Shown here: positions 22,841 to 35,134 of the stretch, piece by piece
Position numbering within the stretch: position 1 is the first letter of the stretch
Layout of the letters: every line of letters starts with the position of its first letter
From: Zingiber officinale
Taxonomy: Eukaryota; Streptophyta; Magnoliopsida; Zingiberales; Zingiberaceae
DNA: 64,000 nucleotides
Assembly (NCBI RefSeq): GCF_018446385.1
Contig: NC_055990.1
Span: 135,110,996-135,174,995, forward strand
Direction: 5' to 3'
The notes under the pieces: model-generated
The model's input: the letters and a program-made list of their open reading frames with translations, nothing else
Told to the model about the DNA's origin: nothing
Databases searched by the model: none
Position numbers and translations under genes: made by a program

Positions 22841-24236
22841 TGATCATGTCCGGAATTTGAGTTAGACGGACCATTGGGTGAGGTGGATAGAATGTTAACT
22901 GAATCACGACGTCCCGAAGGGGGGTATGCTGAGATGACTTCTATGTTGACCAAGTCGTCAGAAATCTTCTAGTCAACGCTACCTGTAGCCAGCGACCGGG
23001 TTGACCGGGTCGCCTTGGTCCTTGGCACCCCGATGCTCGAGGCAGATCCAACGAATATGTAAGTAACAGACTAAGATGTATAATAATGAAATGCGTATAG
23101 AATATTCACGGAGAACATACCCTAGCCCAGGGGCGCCCTCGGATGGATTGATGAGCTGATTGGGACGCTGCTCGAGTTGTCGTGACCTGGAAGAGTAGGT
23201 GACTCTGAGCTAGATGAAGAGCTGGATCTGATGACGTGAAGCCGGACGCGGTGGCACGAAATCAGATGTGACATCGGCACGTAGACCGGGATATGACATC
23301 GGTACGTAGGACGGGATAAGACATCAGCACACAAGCCAGGATAAGACGTCGGCGTGCAGGCGGGACACGATGGTGGCACAAAGGCCGGAACATAAAAATA
23401 TTACACAAGTCAAACGACTACAATGTTGAAATATAGCAAGGCACTAGATCATAATGGCGATAGCTGCGAGGGCTTAGAAGCCGAAGACGGATCCGATTGG
23501 CTAGGTCAAGCGGAATGCTGGCATGTCGTCAAACATGCGCTGCCAGATAGATCGAAAGGGCATGCGATAAGGATGGTCTGGAGGATAGCAACAGCCGTTG
23601 AAGATAGTGTCGCCTGGCTATGCTGTGCTGACCAGATGTGAGCGGCGTCGACCGCCGGAGGCAGTTGGTCGACTGTGGCGAGAAGGCGTACGGGCTACCG
23701 GCGTGTGTGAGGCGTGAGGAGGTGGGCACGACATGATGGAGGAAAGGGATAACACTCTCATACGGCAGAGACAACAACAGTGAGGGGGAGTCGGTGGTGG
23801 CGAGAAGGGCCACGAGACAGTGGCGTCTGAGATAGTACCAAGGCCGCGTGAGAGGAGGTCGACGAGAGGAGAATCGACCGGGGTCAGAGGTGAGGGAGTA
23901 AATGAGGTATCGGCTGGCGGGCGACGACAACAGCTCCGCGACGAGGGAAGCAGCGATGTGAGCTGTTGAACGACATCTTACCGGAGAGCGTGAGAGAAGA
24001 AGAGGCTCTTGAAGTCCTTGGTAGAGATGACGATGGGAGGAAGAAGGGGAGCGACGACAGGCATCGTCGAGGAGAGAAGCTTGAGAGGAAGTCGGCCACC
24101 TTCTTGGCGGCGGAGGAAAAACCACGAGAAAAGTCCCCTTCCCCTTGGTTCCCCCTCTCCTCTTAATCCCTAAATAGTGTAATGACCAAATTGCCCCTCT
24201 CATTCTCTCTAATTCCTTCCGGGAATATCGACATCA
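22841..24236 (-). repeat. Probable LTR of the gypsy-like element
   Basis: In minus orientation it begins TGATGTCGATATTCC at 24236 and ends GACATGATCA at 22841, directly before the TGGCGCC primer-site-like string. Near its start are a TATA-like ctatttaggg (about 24165-24175) and then a GC-rich leader, which is the usual order in an LTR. The 224-codon ORF in the leader (24203-23529) has no domain and an Arg/Ser/Pro-rich, low-complexity composition; it is taken as non-coding. A second LTR copy is not in the window, so this rests on structure alone. Confidence 0.45.
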
Positions 24237-24916
24237 GTGTACTTGATATGACAAACTCAAAATAGATATCAATATGAAGGTGATGTGCCGAATATTGACA
24301 AAGTGTTTAGAAATACGCATGTCTTCTGATTTTTGAGTGATCCCTATGTAAGCTAATGAGCTTTTATTAATACAATTTACCTTCAAATAACAACAACAAT
24401 CAAGCCTAATTCTATTAGATAGGGTCAACTATATGGATCCTTTTACCCCATTAAACTTTATCCCTTATTATATCATCATCTATATTTAAATAAATTTTAT
24501 CTTATTTTAGTACCCATTAAACTTTATCTCTTATTATATCATCATATATATTTAAATAAATTTTATCTTATTTTATTATTATTAGTCTTAATACAATTTA
24601 CTTTCATCTAAAAAAACATACACGCGACCTTCAAGGAACAACAATGATCAGTTATTGCATATGAAGCCCTTAACAAGAGTTACAAGATACAAGATGACCA
24701 TCAAACATTTCCAAAGAATTAATACGGGAGAGCCCTATCGCTCCCCTCTCTCTATATCTATTTACCTCTTCTCCCTTAATGCTTTGGGGATCTTTTCATT
24801 TTATTACTCCAACGATCAATTCCCTCACTGAAAAAAGGAAATTCATAAACATAGCACATTCTGCATCAACCCCACATGTTGTGGTGCAAAGCAGGTTATT
24901 GCATAGGATGATTCTT
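24237..24916. other. 3' flank of the galactosyltransferase gene, with a SINE-like piece
   Basis: No gene. At about 24385-24440 is a stretch resembling the end of the plant Au-type SINE (caacaacaatcaagcctaat, then a diverged gggtcaactatatggatcc). It is followed by a tandem duplication of about 75 bp (copies near 24446-24515 and 24516-24590, sharing attaaactttatc and atttaaataaattttatc). The 3' UTR of the gene on the minus strand must lie at the right end of this stretch. Confidence 0.45.
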
Positions 24917-27431
24917 TCAGAAGTCTGTGTTCCACAGAGTCTTCTCTCCTTCACCGCATCTTTGGTGAACCTCTTTGATCCTTTCAGCTGAGTTGCAGAT
25001 GCCACTGCAGGCCCAGTCATATGAGGCAACACAGATGTTGCCTGCCTGGGCTTTCCATTCGCAATCTTTAATCATGTATCGTGAATGGATTAGACTACTG
25101 ATCTAAATAAATCTTAAGCCTCTATTGAAATCTATGCACTGGAGTTAGCTATGTAACTTACCAGGCGGAGTACCGCAGCACAGTTTCCGATCATCAATGT
25201 GTTCGACATCAAGCCCAATGAACCATGACCCAAGTGAAACATCCTCATTTGCATACTTGTGAAGCAAATGCCTAATGATACAAGAATTAGATTAGTACAA
25301 TCATATACAGTCTCAAAATTTTCTTAACGTGGTATGAAGTGATCAGAACAGTTAAACTTACTGATTCATGGATATGTAAGTAGCTAAGTCCTTTGATATG
25401 GCATATAGCTGACCAGAAGCATGCCGGAAGTACTTATTTCCGCCGTCCCCAAACTTCCAATACTCAGGTTCATGATATCTTACTCCCCTGCTCAATAGCA
25501 GCTATTAGGATTAATAGTTTCATTTACTTTCTTGACTATAAATATAGTGTAGAACATATGCTTACTTTTGAGCTAGGACTAGACCAGATTTCATGCATCC
25601 AATATATACCCGAGGCTTCAACCGATGCTTAGCCAGAGTGGCTCCAAGAGTTGCTGCCGTTTTTGAAGGTAGATGATACAACATAACACAATTTTACAAA
25701 TCAAAAGATTATTAAAATGAAGTGAGAGGATTGAATCATTGATGTTTCTTGTTGAAGATATTCATGCACTTTCTCCACAATCATGTAACTGAGTTTATAA
25801 GTAGTATATTGTTTTGAATCCTCTCTTTGATTGGAACATTTAGATGATTTGGATGAAGAATGAAAAAGATAGTGATACTTACCAATATTTACATGGACAT
25901 CATCATCTACTTTGATATAGAAATCTGCATCCCACATAGAGACGGCAGTTGCAAAATATATTTTTGTTTTGGCAGACAACTCAAGATAGCCTTCGACATG
26001 ATCCTGGAAATTGGATGTAGAAGCAAAATGAGATCCAGAATAGTTTTTATTTTCTTATGAAAATCCAGGAGAAAAATCGAACCAGCCTCATGAAGTCACC
26101 ATGCTTTCTATGTTCAGCTTCAATTGCCTTGTCCAAAATTCCACCAGATGTAGCACTGAGACAAATGAGAAACTTAAAATGAGTATGTTAAATGCTGATA
26201 AAAAGATTCACAATGGAAGAATTTACTAGAACATATTTCCTGATGAAGGCATGATACGGACCTGTGACCGATAACAAAGCGAACAATAATTCCTTTCTCT
26301 TCCTCCAGCTTCTTTCTTTTCTCACCTGAGAATTTGATGATCAGATGCAAGAAATTCACCATTTAGCAAGTAGCACATCAAATGTAGGCAGTACAACAAC
26401 AAACCTTGAGGCATCCAAGTTGCGCGAACTGAATCTCTTCTCCGACGACTGCTAAATGCAGTGTTAATTCCCATGACCATGAGATATTTCCTCCTCCCAG
26501 CTGATTCAGTTGCCTTGAGAGTCTCTGACACTGGAGCACCATTAAGTATCGACTCCTGAGCAGCTCTGGCAGCTGACAATTCCATTTCTAAGTCTGATAT
26601 GGTTTTATCTAGAGTCCTGCAACAAAAGAAATGTTCATATTTCAACTGTTCATCGAAACTGATCTATCTACAACAAAACCTTAGATTACTTACTGGATTA
26701 CTTGCTGGGTATTTTCAACATTGTTGAGGATGTCTTTAGGCTGTTGCTTTGCATTATTCTGGAACACATGAAAAGAGAAAAAAAAAAGGGTACAATATAA
26801 AAGAAAATAATCAATGCACATCTTGGAGATGGAGATCTGGAAAGTTAGATCTGCTGTAATTTGGAAGGAAATTAAGAACACTTGGAAGTTTTAACACCAC
26901 TTACTGGTCTCGGAACACAATCACTGGACACGAGATTGAGCTTATTGCCATCTGATGCTGTTGTTGTCCTAATGACGCCCTTGGCTTCAGGCATAGTCCA
27001 ACTGCCACCAGAGAAAAATGTTTAAGTACAAGCATGATTTGATCAAAACTAGATGTAAACTCATCTCAAAGAAGTTCAGGTTTCAGAGGAATGGAGTTCT
27101 TATGAAATTTGAGAGAAGAGTTGCCAAATCAAGGTTTTGTAATGATAAAGAAAGAAAACTTGATACATACATGCATAGAATTCAGATAAGAAGGAATCTA
27201 AATCTAAAACTGGAATCTGTGAAAATGTTTTTTTTGATCAAATCCTGGAAAGAATGAACAGAAATTTATCAATGAAAAAAAAAGGAGCGGAAATCCGCAC
27301 CTGGTGGTGAAGAGAAGACCTACACAGAAGCTTCCAAGGCAAAGCAAAAAGGTCCGCTTTTTCGAAACCATTCCCCTGGCCGACACCTCGCCGCCGCCGG
27401 CACCGCTTCCTCTCTTGAAGCTCGTAGCCAT
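24917..27431 (-). CDS. Probable beta-1,3-galactosyltransferase (GT31 family), 11 exons, 411 aa
   Basis: Exons in reading order: 27431-27301, 27001-26905, 26758-26694, 26616-26405, 26325-26262, 26155-26083, 26003-25883, 25653-25566, 25487-25362, 25271-25162, 25065-24917. All introns have GT/AG ends and the sum is 1236 bp, in frame, ending TGA. The protein is a type II Golgi enzyme: a short cytosolic tail, a signal anchor at about 27-43 ([15 protein letters not shown]), a stem with the plant DUF4094-type sequence, and a galactosyltransferase domain from about 130 on. Motifs are [32 protein letters not shown], the metal-binding DxD as VDDDVH (D247-D249), and [16 protein letters not shown]. It would add beta-1,3-galactose to glycans of secreted or cell-wall proteins. 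Length and exon number fit plant relatives. The ATG at 27431 is the first in frame; the open frame upstream starts only with TTG. The exact paralogue is not determined. Confidence 0.95.
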
Positions 27432-28955
27432 TCTCCCCCTTCTCCTCCGCCTCTTATCGCGCCGCCACAAGGACCCTCCAATCGCCAGTCCTCATCTCAA
27501 CTCCCCGATAAAAATCCTACCTTTCTCACCACACTAATGAAACAGAAGAATCGCAGAGCAGCATCCGGAAGCAAAATTCAACAGCAGAGAGGCTAGAATT
27601 TGGTATTCAAAGGACTGGAAGATTGAGAGGAAAGATAAAAAATTGGATCTTGGAGGTGGAGTGCCTTCGGTTTTGGACTCTTGCGCTCCATTGGTGGTCT
27701 CTATCACTGTTGGGGGTGGACTATGGAGGAAGGAAAGGAGACCCAACAACCGGAGGAGAGGGAAAAGGGCCTGGGAACAAAAACAGTTTACCAAATTTCC
27801 TAATTCCTTTTTGTTATTTGTGGTGCAACAACAACTTGGCAATAATGGTACAAAGATCACAGAGTAATCTAAAGAAAGGAAGAGCAAAGATTACACAGCA
27901 ACTTGGCGATTGCTTCACTTGCAAATTGGTAATAAGAGTCAGATTAAAGAATGGATAAATATGCTAAAATTTCTAACAAAAATTAATGTCATTACTAGGC
28001 ACTTTGATTTAGAATGTTAAAGAGTTAAAAACAAAAATAGATTAATGAGAATATATTCAGCGGTAATTTACAAATTATTGGTGGATAGATACAATGATTG
28101 AGCTATTATATGGAACGTGGTTTTAATGTATTATTTAAGATTAGTGTTGTATGTCTTTGAGATTGTACAATGTCGGTGCGAAACTTACCGCTGCCAGTCG
28201 ACACAGCAAGGCATTCCATGTTCCTGATGTTAATGCCCAGGAAGATGCCGGAGGGGAGAGGACTGACCCACGATATTCTTCCGTAATTGGACTATTGGGC
28301 TAGTGGAGGGCGGTTAGTGTACGCAGGATCAGACGTAGTGTGATTAGGAGGAGAGAGAACGAATGAGATTAATGCTCCTAATTCATAATTTTTAATACAA
28401 GCACAAATGTGATTAAGGAATGAGACGGCTAGTAGTGCATGTGCTAAATCCCTTTTCTGGCCTCCCATCGATATCATCAACGTCAAAATCACGGCCACTC
28501 TATTCTTAATTCTATTTTTTCTCCCGCTTTCTTCTTCATCTGCCCGCGTTTCCTTTCTCTTTCTTTCCTCCGCAGTGTATTTGGTTTTTCACCCTTATCG
28601 GCGCTGTAGGGCATAAAAGTCTTTTCCAAGTACACAAATGGTCCTCGCTTTTGCACTCCCATGCGCTGGACGGTGCTCTACCAACCACAGAAGCCACCCT
28701 TCTTTCAGTCGTTTCACCATTTATTTATAATTTTTAAGATAATTTAATTTTCTTTCTCTGATATATTTAGAGTAACTTAATTATATAAAATTCTATACTT
28801 AAATATTTTATATTTGTACGTATCAATTTTAAATTTAATAATATAATTAATTTTTTTTCTTAATTTTCACGTAATATCATAGTTATGTTTTTTTTTATCT
28901 AATTTTTTTTTTCTGCTATCACTCCGTTATTATTTCCTATTATTATTATCGTCTC
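27432..28955. other. Upstream region of the galactosyltransferase gene
   Basis: No gene is seen. The first few hundred bases should hold the promoter and 5' leader on the minus strand; no unambiguous TATA box was chosen. From about 28720 the DNA becomes AT-rich with T runs. Short ORFs here have no recognisable content. Confidence 0.5.
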
Positions 28956-28959
28956 CTAC

Positions 28960-29225
28960 TACTATTGTCAATTTCGACGTCAACATTTTTTTCTTTCAAT
29001 TTCAGCGTCAACGTTCTATCCTACTGATTTCGACATCGACACTTTTTTCTACCGATTTTGACGCCGGTGCTCTTTTTTTGTCGATTTTGTCGTCGACATT
29101 CTTTTCTATCGATTTTGACGTTGACGTCCTATGCTGTCGATTTTAGTACCGACACTCTTTTCTTCCAATTTCGATGTCGACACTCTGTGTTGTCGATTTG
29201 TACGTTTGACATCCTTTTCTGCTTC
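28960..29225. repeat. Degenerate tandem repeat, unit about 27-30 bp
   Basis: About nine diverged copies of a unit such as tcttttctatcgattttgac followed by gtcgaca (variants ttctaccgattttgacgcc, ttcttccaatttcgatgtc). It lies between the galactosyltransferase upstream region and element D. Confidence 0.75.
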
Positions 29226-29289
29226 AGATTCTTTGTGTAACCACGGGTCATCCCGACATTTATTTTTACTGATCATACAGATATGTATC

Positions 29290-31319
29290 CTTACAATTTG
29301 ATTATTTTGAGCATTATTCGTTTTCTTATCATACATGGCCGTGTAGATACTTCATGGAAATCTGATCCGTATATGTTGGAGCAGTTTCAACAATTCCTTA
29401 TTTTACAGCTCTCTGCCATGTCAGCTTCCTCTCATATAGGTTTATCATCGTCTGATATTTCAGGTATATTTTCATCCTTATAGATTTTGGACTTTTGTGT
29501 CTCCCATCATATGTCATCTAATTTATCATCTTTTGTTTCTTTTTCTCCCCGTTCATCTATATCTATCGTGACTGCTGATGGTACTCTTATATCATTAGTA
29601 GGTATCAGTTCAATTATTACATATTGTTTATCTTTTACTGATGTTTATTATATTCCGAGTCTTACTTTAAATCTTATTTCTGTTAGTCAATTCTGTAAGT
29701 CTGGATACCTAGTCTCTTTTTCTTCAACCAATTTTATGTTCAGGACCCGCAATCTCAAAGGCTGATTGGGACAGGTCGTAGGCAAGGAGGACTCTATATT
29801 TTAGATCAACTCAAAATACCAGAAGTTGTAACTTCGAGCGTGGATTTATCATCTGGTCGTTCATCTTCTAATTTTTATTTGTGGCACTCTTGTTTAGGTA
29901 ATGTTTCAGCGTCTCATTTGTAGTTTTTAACTTTTATAGGAGTATTAGGACCTTTAAAAAGTTCTGATATTTCTAATTGCAGTGGTTGTAAAGTGGCCAA
30001 ATTTTCTACCTTATCATTTTCTAAAAGTTTTTTTTTCTGCTCTATTTGATCTTATCCATTCTGATGTGTAGGAACCCTCTCCTATTCCTACAAAAGAGGG
30101 GTCAATGTATTATTTTTCGTTTATTGATAATTGCACTCGTTACTCTTGAGTTTATCTTATGAAACATAAGTCTGATATCTTACCATTTTCAACAACTTCA
30201 AAGTTCTTGTGAAAACTCAATATTCTAGTATCATAAAGTATTTTCATTATGATTTTGGGAGAGAGAGGGGGGGGGGGGGTGAATACACTTTAAATCCTTT
30301 TTAATATTTATTTGCTTCTAATGGTACTATTCATCAAACCTCTTATACAAATACTCTTGAACAGAATAGTGTAGCTGAACGAAAACATAGAGATCTTGTT
30401 GAAACAACCTATTTATTTTTATTATCTGTCAGTGTTCCTAGTACCTTTTGGAGAGAAGTAATACTTACTGCTACTCACGTGATTAATAGAATTCCAATCT
30501 CACACAATTCAGGTTTGTCACCTTTTGAAAAATTATTTGGATATACTCCTCTCTATTCCTCTTTGCATATTTTTAGTTATACTTGCTTCGTCCTTCATCC
30601 ACATGTCGAGCGTAGTAAATTTTCCTCTTGGTCTGCTCTTTGTATCTTTTGGGGTTATGGTGTTAGTCAAAAAGGATATCGTTGCTTTAATCTTATTAGT
30701 CAAAAATTGTATGTCTCTCATCATATTGTGTTTCTTAAGCATATTCCAATCTTTTCTATTCTCTCTAGTTCACATAATATGACAAAGTATGATCTGTTTT
30801 GCATTGATCCTTTCAATACCGACACTGATGAAGCTTCACCCACAGCTCCTACTAGTAACTCAACTAAATTTGGTACTTTGATTCCCGAGATATCCCCTCC
30901 ACATGCTCCTCCTTCTGCCACTACCCAATCATCTCCTTAGGTTGCGAATGATTCTTTTCTCTACCGTCGTTAATCCACTCGTATTCGTAAGTCTACTAAA
31001 CTACCAGATTTTGCTTACTCTTGTTATTCTTGTTTTTTTGCTTCATTTGTTGCATCTATTTATTATCTTTTTGAGTCTGTATCCTATAGAGAAGCTGCTT
31101 ATAGCCCACTTTGATAGAGTGCTATAGTTGAGAAACTAATTGCTTTGCATCAAACTCATACATGAGATTTGGTTTCGTTGCCACTAGGAAAACACACTAT
31201 TGGTTCTCATTGGGTATATAAGATTAAAACTAAATCTAATGATCTATTGAATGATACAAAGCCCGTCTTGTTTCTAAAGGTTATTCTCAAGAGTATGATA
31301 TCGATTATGAGGAAACATT
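29290..31319 (+). pseudogene. Element D: decayed copia gag end, PR, INT and start of RT
   Basis: Readable blocks are a gag end (LEQFQQFLILQLSAMSASSH), protease region (ILDFCVSHHMSSNLSSF) with YYIPSLTLNLISVSQFC, a gag-pre-integrase HSCLGNVSASHL, integrase end (QNSVAERKHRDLVE, NRIPISHNSGLSPFEKLFGY) and the beginning of reverse transcriptase (LPLGKHTIGSHWVYKIKTK). Stops and shifts are frequent. At about 30255-30280 a G run of about 13 bases interrupts the integrase block. The 5' LTR was not found. The RT block is cut at 31319 by element C, with target acatt, and continues at 43158. Confidence 0.82.
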
Positions 31320-31424
31320 TGTTGGTGCGGGTAGCACTAACGGTCTAACCTAGGTTTTGATGAATGACAAATAAGTTAACTTAGTTTTGTTGTTATCTGA
31401 CACTTTAATCGAGTGTGCAGGAGA

Positions 31425-31670
31425 AGTCCAGACAGGTCGACGGGCTGACCGGATGTCTGGCGCGAAGTCCAGCTAGGTCGACGGGCTGACCGGATAGTTG
31501 GCGAGAAGTCCAAGCGGGTCGACGGGCTGACCGGACGCTTGGCGAGAAGTCCAAGCGGGTCGACGGGCTGACCGGACGCTTGGCGAGAAGTCCAGACGGG
31601 TCGAGGGGCTGACCGGACGCTTGGCGAGAAGTCCAGACGGGTCGACGGGCTGACCGGACGTCTGGCAGGT
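31425..31670. repeat. Tandem repeat in element C 5' LTR
   Basis: Six copies of a unit near 41 bp with core gtcgacgggctgaccgga and flanks that vary in pairs (gacgtctgg, acgcttggc). The 3' LTR has the same array at about 42122-42365. Confidence 0.88.
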
Positions 31671-31881
31671 AAGTGAGGTAAGTCACTGGAGGGGAGTGAC
31701 TGCGAGGACGCGTTCCCGGGAAGGGAACATTAGGTGTCGATCCGGCTTAGATCCATTTCGGATGTCTAAGTCGAGATCGTGACTAGATTCCGGTCTCGGA
31801 AAGACGGAATCTAAGTCATACTATTTGTGTTAATTCATACTATTATAAAATGTGCTAACAATCTATGTTGCAGGTTATATA

Positions 31882-34268
31882 TGTTGGAGTGTATACTGAA
31901 AGCCTAAGCTTTGTAAACATTCATTATGAATAAAGAATCACATTTGGTCTAATTATCTACATTTGTTTGTAGTTGTTCATTTAATTTATATTGTAGATAA
32001 CATAGTATGTGGTGTCACATACAGAAGATGATGTTATCAGTACCTTATAAATTATAAACAGTAGCTCACGACCAGAATGGAAAGGAACAAACCATTAGAA
32101 GGTCGTAGTGTAATTAGGTATTAGTTTATCTTGACTATATAATTACACTAGTACATTCAGAGTGTATTGAGTAGGATCATTCGAGGTCGTTCCTTTTATA
32201 CTGACTTTATAAAGGAACAAAGACCTCAGTTATTATGGAAGTGTGTGCTCTTAATCCTAATATAATAACAAGCACATATATTTGATATTTATTTCTTTAA
32301 TTTATCAATGGGTGAGATTTAGTTCGATGAATCAATAAACCCGATAAGTTGGGAAATGCTATCACTTATAGTGTGTGTTGTTGATTATAAAAGGAAACTG
32401 TGTCCTAGAGATACTAGGTTGATAATGTCCCCAAGAGGAGCTCATAAGGATTGTCATGTTAAACCCTGCAGGTGGACTTAGTCCGACATGACGATAAAGT
32501 TGAGTGGTACTACTCTTGGACTTAGACATTAATTAAATGAGTTGTCAGTAACTCACTTAATTAGTGGACATTCGATATCTTAAACACAGGAGACTAACAC
32601 ACTCATAATAAGAAGGAGCCCAAAATGTAATTTGGGATTGGTGCGGTAGTTCAATGATAGTTCTCTAGTGGAATGAATTATCGTTGATAAAATTAAGTTG
32701 TGTGTTCGGCGAACACGGGATGCTTAATTTTATCGGAGACCAAAACCAATTCCTCCTCTCGGTCCCTATCGTAGCCTCTTATTTATAGAGTACTATACCC
32801 ACCTATACCCACCTTCTATACCCACCAGTTGGGGGTCGGCCAAGCTAGGGCCGGCCTAGGTATAATTTTGGGTGGTGGCCCTAGCTTGAACCCAAGCTAG
32901 TAGGGCCGGCCAAATAAAATTAAAAAAGAAATTTAATTTTAATTTTTATTATTATGTGGAAGATATATTTTAAAGAGAATTAAAATTAAAATATCTCTCT
33001 TGTAAAAGATCTACAAAAGATTAAAGAAAGAGATTAGATCTCTTTCCTTATTTGTAGATTGGAAGAGATGTTTTATTTTCTCTTTAAAATTATTCACATG
33101 TTAATAAAATTAAAATTATAGATATTTCCTTTTATTAACCATGAAGAGATTTTAAAGAGAAATTTTATTTTTTAAAATTTCCGGAAACAAATTAGGAAGT
33201 TTTAATTGTTGATTAAAACTTGTCCTCTTTTGTATTCCAATGATGTGGCCGGCCATCACAAATTAATTGGGGAAATTTTATTTTATTTCTCTCAATTAAA
33301 TCATGTCAAGGAAATTAAGGAAAATTTATTGTAATTAAATTTCCTAATTTACCTAGGCCAAGGAATATAAAAGAAGGGGTGAGGTGCCTTCACAAGACAC
33401 AACATCTATTATTCCTCTCCCTCTTTTGTTCCTTGGTGTGGCCGGCCAACCTCTCCATCTCTTCCTCTTGTGGTGGCCGAACCCTACCCTTCTATTGGAG
33501 CTCTTGTGGTGGCCGGATACTACTCGGAGAAGAAGAAGAAGAAGGAGAGAAAGCTAGCATCTCTTGGAGCTTGGTTAGTATTTTGGTTTTTCTCCTTGGT
33601 GAAGCTTTTCTTTTGTGGCCGAACCTTGCTTGGAGGAGAAGAAGGTGGTTGGTGGTATCTCATCTTGGAAGATCGTTGCCCACACAACGTCCGAGGTTAG
33701 AAGAGGAATACGGTAGAAGATCAAGAGGTTTTTCTACAAGGTATAACTAGTAATTTCTATTTCCGCATCATGCTAGTTATTTATGGAAATAATACCAAAT
33801 ACAAGAGGCTTACGCTCTAGTATTTCGAATATGTTTTTTCGAAGTTGTGTTCTTTTGTTTCTTTCTTTTCCTTGTGATTTGATTGTTCTCTTTGGTTAAC
33901 CTAAAGTTATTTTAGGAAATTAAATATTAGCTTTCTATTAAAGGTTTTGTCTAGTCGGTGGTGGTTGCTCCCATATCCAAGAAGGCCATGTGCCTCGCCA
34001 CGTCAGTACTGGGAACCTTTTATGGAAATTAATATTTAATGGAATTAATAACTTAAGGAGACTTGGGTCGAACGTGTTAAGTTCCGCAGGAGATCCAAGT
34101 CAAAACCTAAAAGAACAAATAGATTAAGTTTTGGATCAAACGTGTTAAGTTCCGCAGGAGATCCAAAATTTAATTTAAAAGAACACATGGTAGCTAGGAA
34201 AAGGTTCAAACCTTTGTACAAAATTTTTGTACAGTGGAACCTATAGGCTTTCCGAGTAGCAACCAACA
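31882..34268 (+). mobile_element. Solo LTR of the element A family
   Basis: 2387 bp, beginning TGTTGGAGTGTATACTG and ending GCAACCAACA, flanked by atata on both sides (31877-31881 and 34269-34273). It is closely similar to the 3' LTR of element A (10354-11274 plus 18085-19527) and has no internal region, so it arose by LTR-LTR recombination. The target is the 5' LTR of element C. The right LTR of C keeps the empty site, ggttatatattgcctcgg, at about 42573. The small ORF at 33379-33750 is LTR leader, with a counterpart in element A at 18611-19021. Confidence 0.95.
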
Positions 34269-34329
34269 ATATATTGCCTCGGACTAACTTTGTTTTGCAG
34301 GAAAAGGGAGTTTTCTGGAACAAAGTGGT

Positions 34330-34480
34330 CCGGGCGCCCGGAGGGGATCCGGGCGCCCGGAAGGGATCCGGGCGCCCGGAAGGCAAATTATATCCAGCCA
34401 AGTCGTCGCCACGTGGAGCATCACGGTTTGAGCAGCTACGTCACATTCTAAGCGCCCGGAAGAAATCCAGGCGCCCGGAA
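34330..34480. repeat. GGGCGCCCGG palindromes upstream of the element C TATA box
   Basis: Three tandem ccgggcgcccgga units separated by ggggatcc or agggatcc, and two more (ctaagcgcccggaag, ccaggcgcccgg) just before the TATA box at 34484. The 3' LTR has two plus two units (42637-42672, 42738-42768), so copy number has changed. Confidence 0.9.
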
Positions 34481-34483
34481 CAA

Positions 34484-34494
34484 CATATAAAAGA
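34484..34494 (+). promoter_or_regulatory. TATA box of element C LTR
   Basis: The sequence acatataaaag, with the leader and U5 downstream and the palindrome array immediately upstream. The same box is in the 3' LTR at about 42773. Confidence 0.65.
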
Positions 34495-34866
34495 AGCCCC
34501 AGGCAGGAGCTTCAGAATCAATCAATCAATCAGAGAACTCTTCTATTGCTGGTCCTGCTGCTCAACGTCAAGTGCGACGCCAACAAAGCTCCGACAAAGT
34601 GCTCCTTCGGTTTCTTATTTAATTTCCTTGTCGGTATTACTTTGTTTTCACTAGCATTTTCTGTATTCATTCTGTAATCATATTTCGACTTGTTAGTGAT
34701 TGCCCAACGAAAGTGGTCAAGGACCACGGGCCTTCGAGTAGGAGTCGTCACAGACTCCGAACGAAGTAAAAACAACTGTGTTCATTTACTTTTCCGCTGC
34801 GTTTATACTCTACATTTTCGAATCGATATTCACCCCCCCCTCTATCGAATCTAACGGTCCTACAAG

Positions 34867-34878
34867 TGGTATCAGAGC
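34867..34878 (+). other. Primer binding site of element C
   Basis: TGGTATCAGAGC, initiator-Met-tRNA type, two bases after the LTR end. Confidence 0.9.
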
Positions 34879-35134
34879 AGGTACCGCTCTGATTTGGTGC
34901 AACCACCAATCAGACTGGGGTGAAATTTTTTGTTTCCTTTTTTTTTCTCTCTCTCTCGGTCTTCAGTTTTACACTTAAACTCAAAACTGGTTTATCATTT
35001 TTTTAATATTTTTTGTTGCAATTAAATCTAAATTGGTGCAACACCAATCTAGATTTTTCTTCTATTCTCTCTTCCCGCACTACTAATCCAAGACCAAGTC
35101 TTGGATTTTTTTTGGTTATTTATCTGTGTACAGG

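Larger units (their letters stand above)
31320..34864 (+). repeat. Element C 5' LTR, interrupted by a solo LTR
   Basis: About 1150 bp once the inserted 2387 bp and its 5-bp duplication are discounted. Its parts are tandem repeats of about 35 bp (31425-31670), ggcgcccgg palindromes (34330-34382 and 34448-34480), a TATA box (acatataaaag, 34484-34494) and a terminus with attcacccccccctctatcg. Confidence 0.92.

Noticed and set aside
23529..24203. 224-codon minus-strand ORF
   Set aside because: Arg/Ser/Pro-rich composition in a GC-rich leader, no domain, and other frames are also open. Taken as LTR leader.
27432..27470. Thirteen-codon upstream extension of the galactosyltransferase (WRRDKRRRRRGR)
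   Set aside because: The extension begins with TTG, not ATG. The first ATG in frame is at 27431 and gives the expected short tail before the signal anchor.
30250..30285. G-run gggggggggtgaata in element D resembling the LTR terminus of TR-GAG1
   Set aside because: The match is a homopolymer plus a few bases, and integrase sequence resumes on both sides. Slippage in a GGA-GGA context is simpler.
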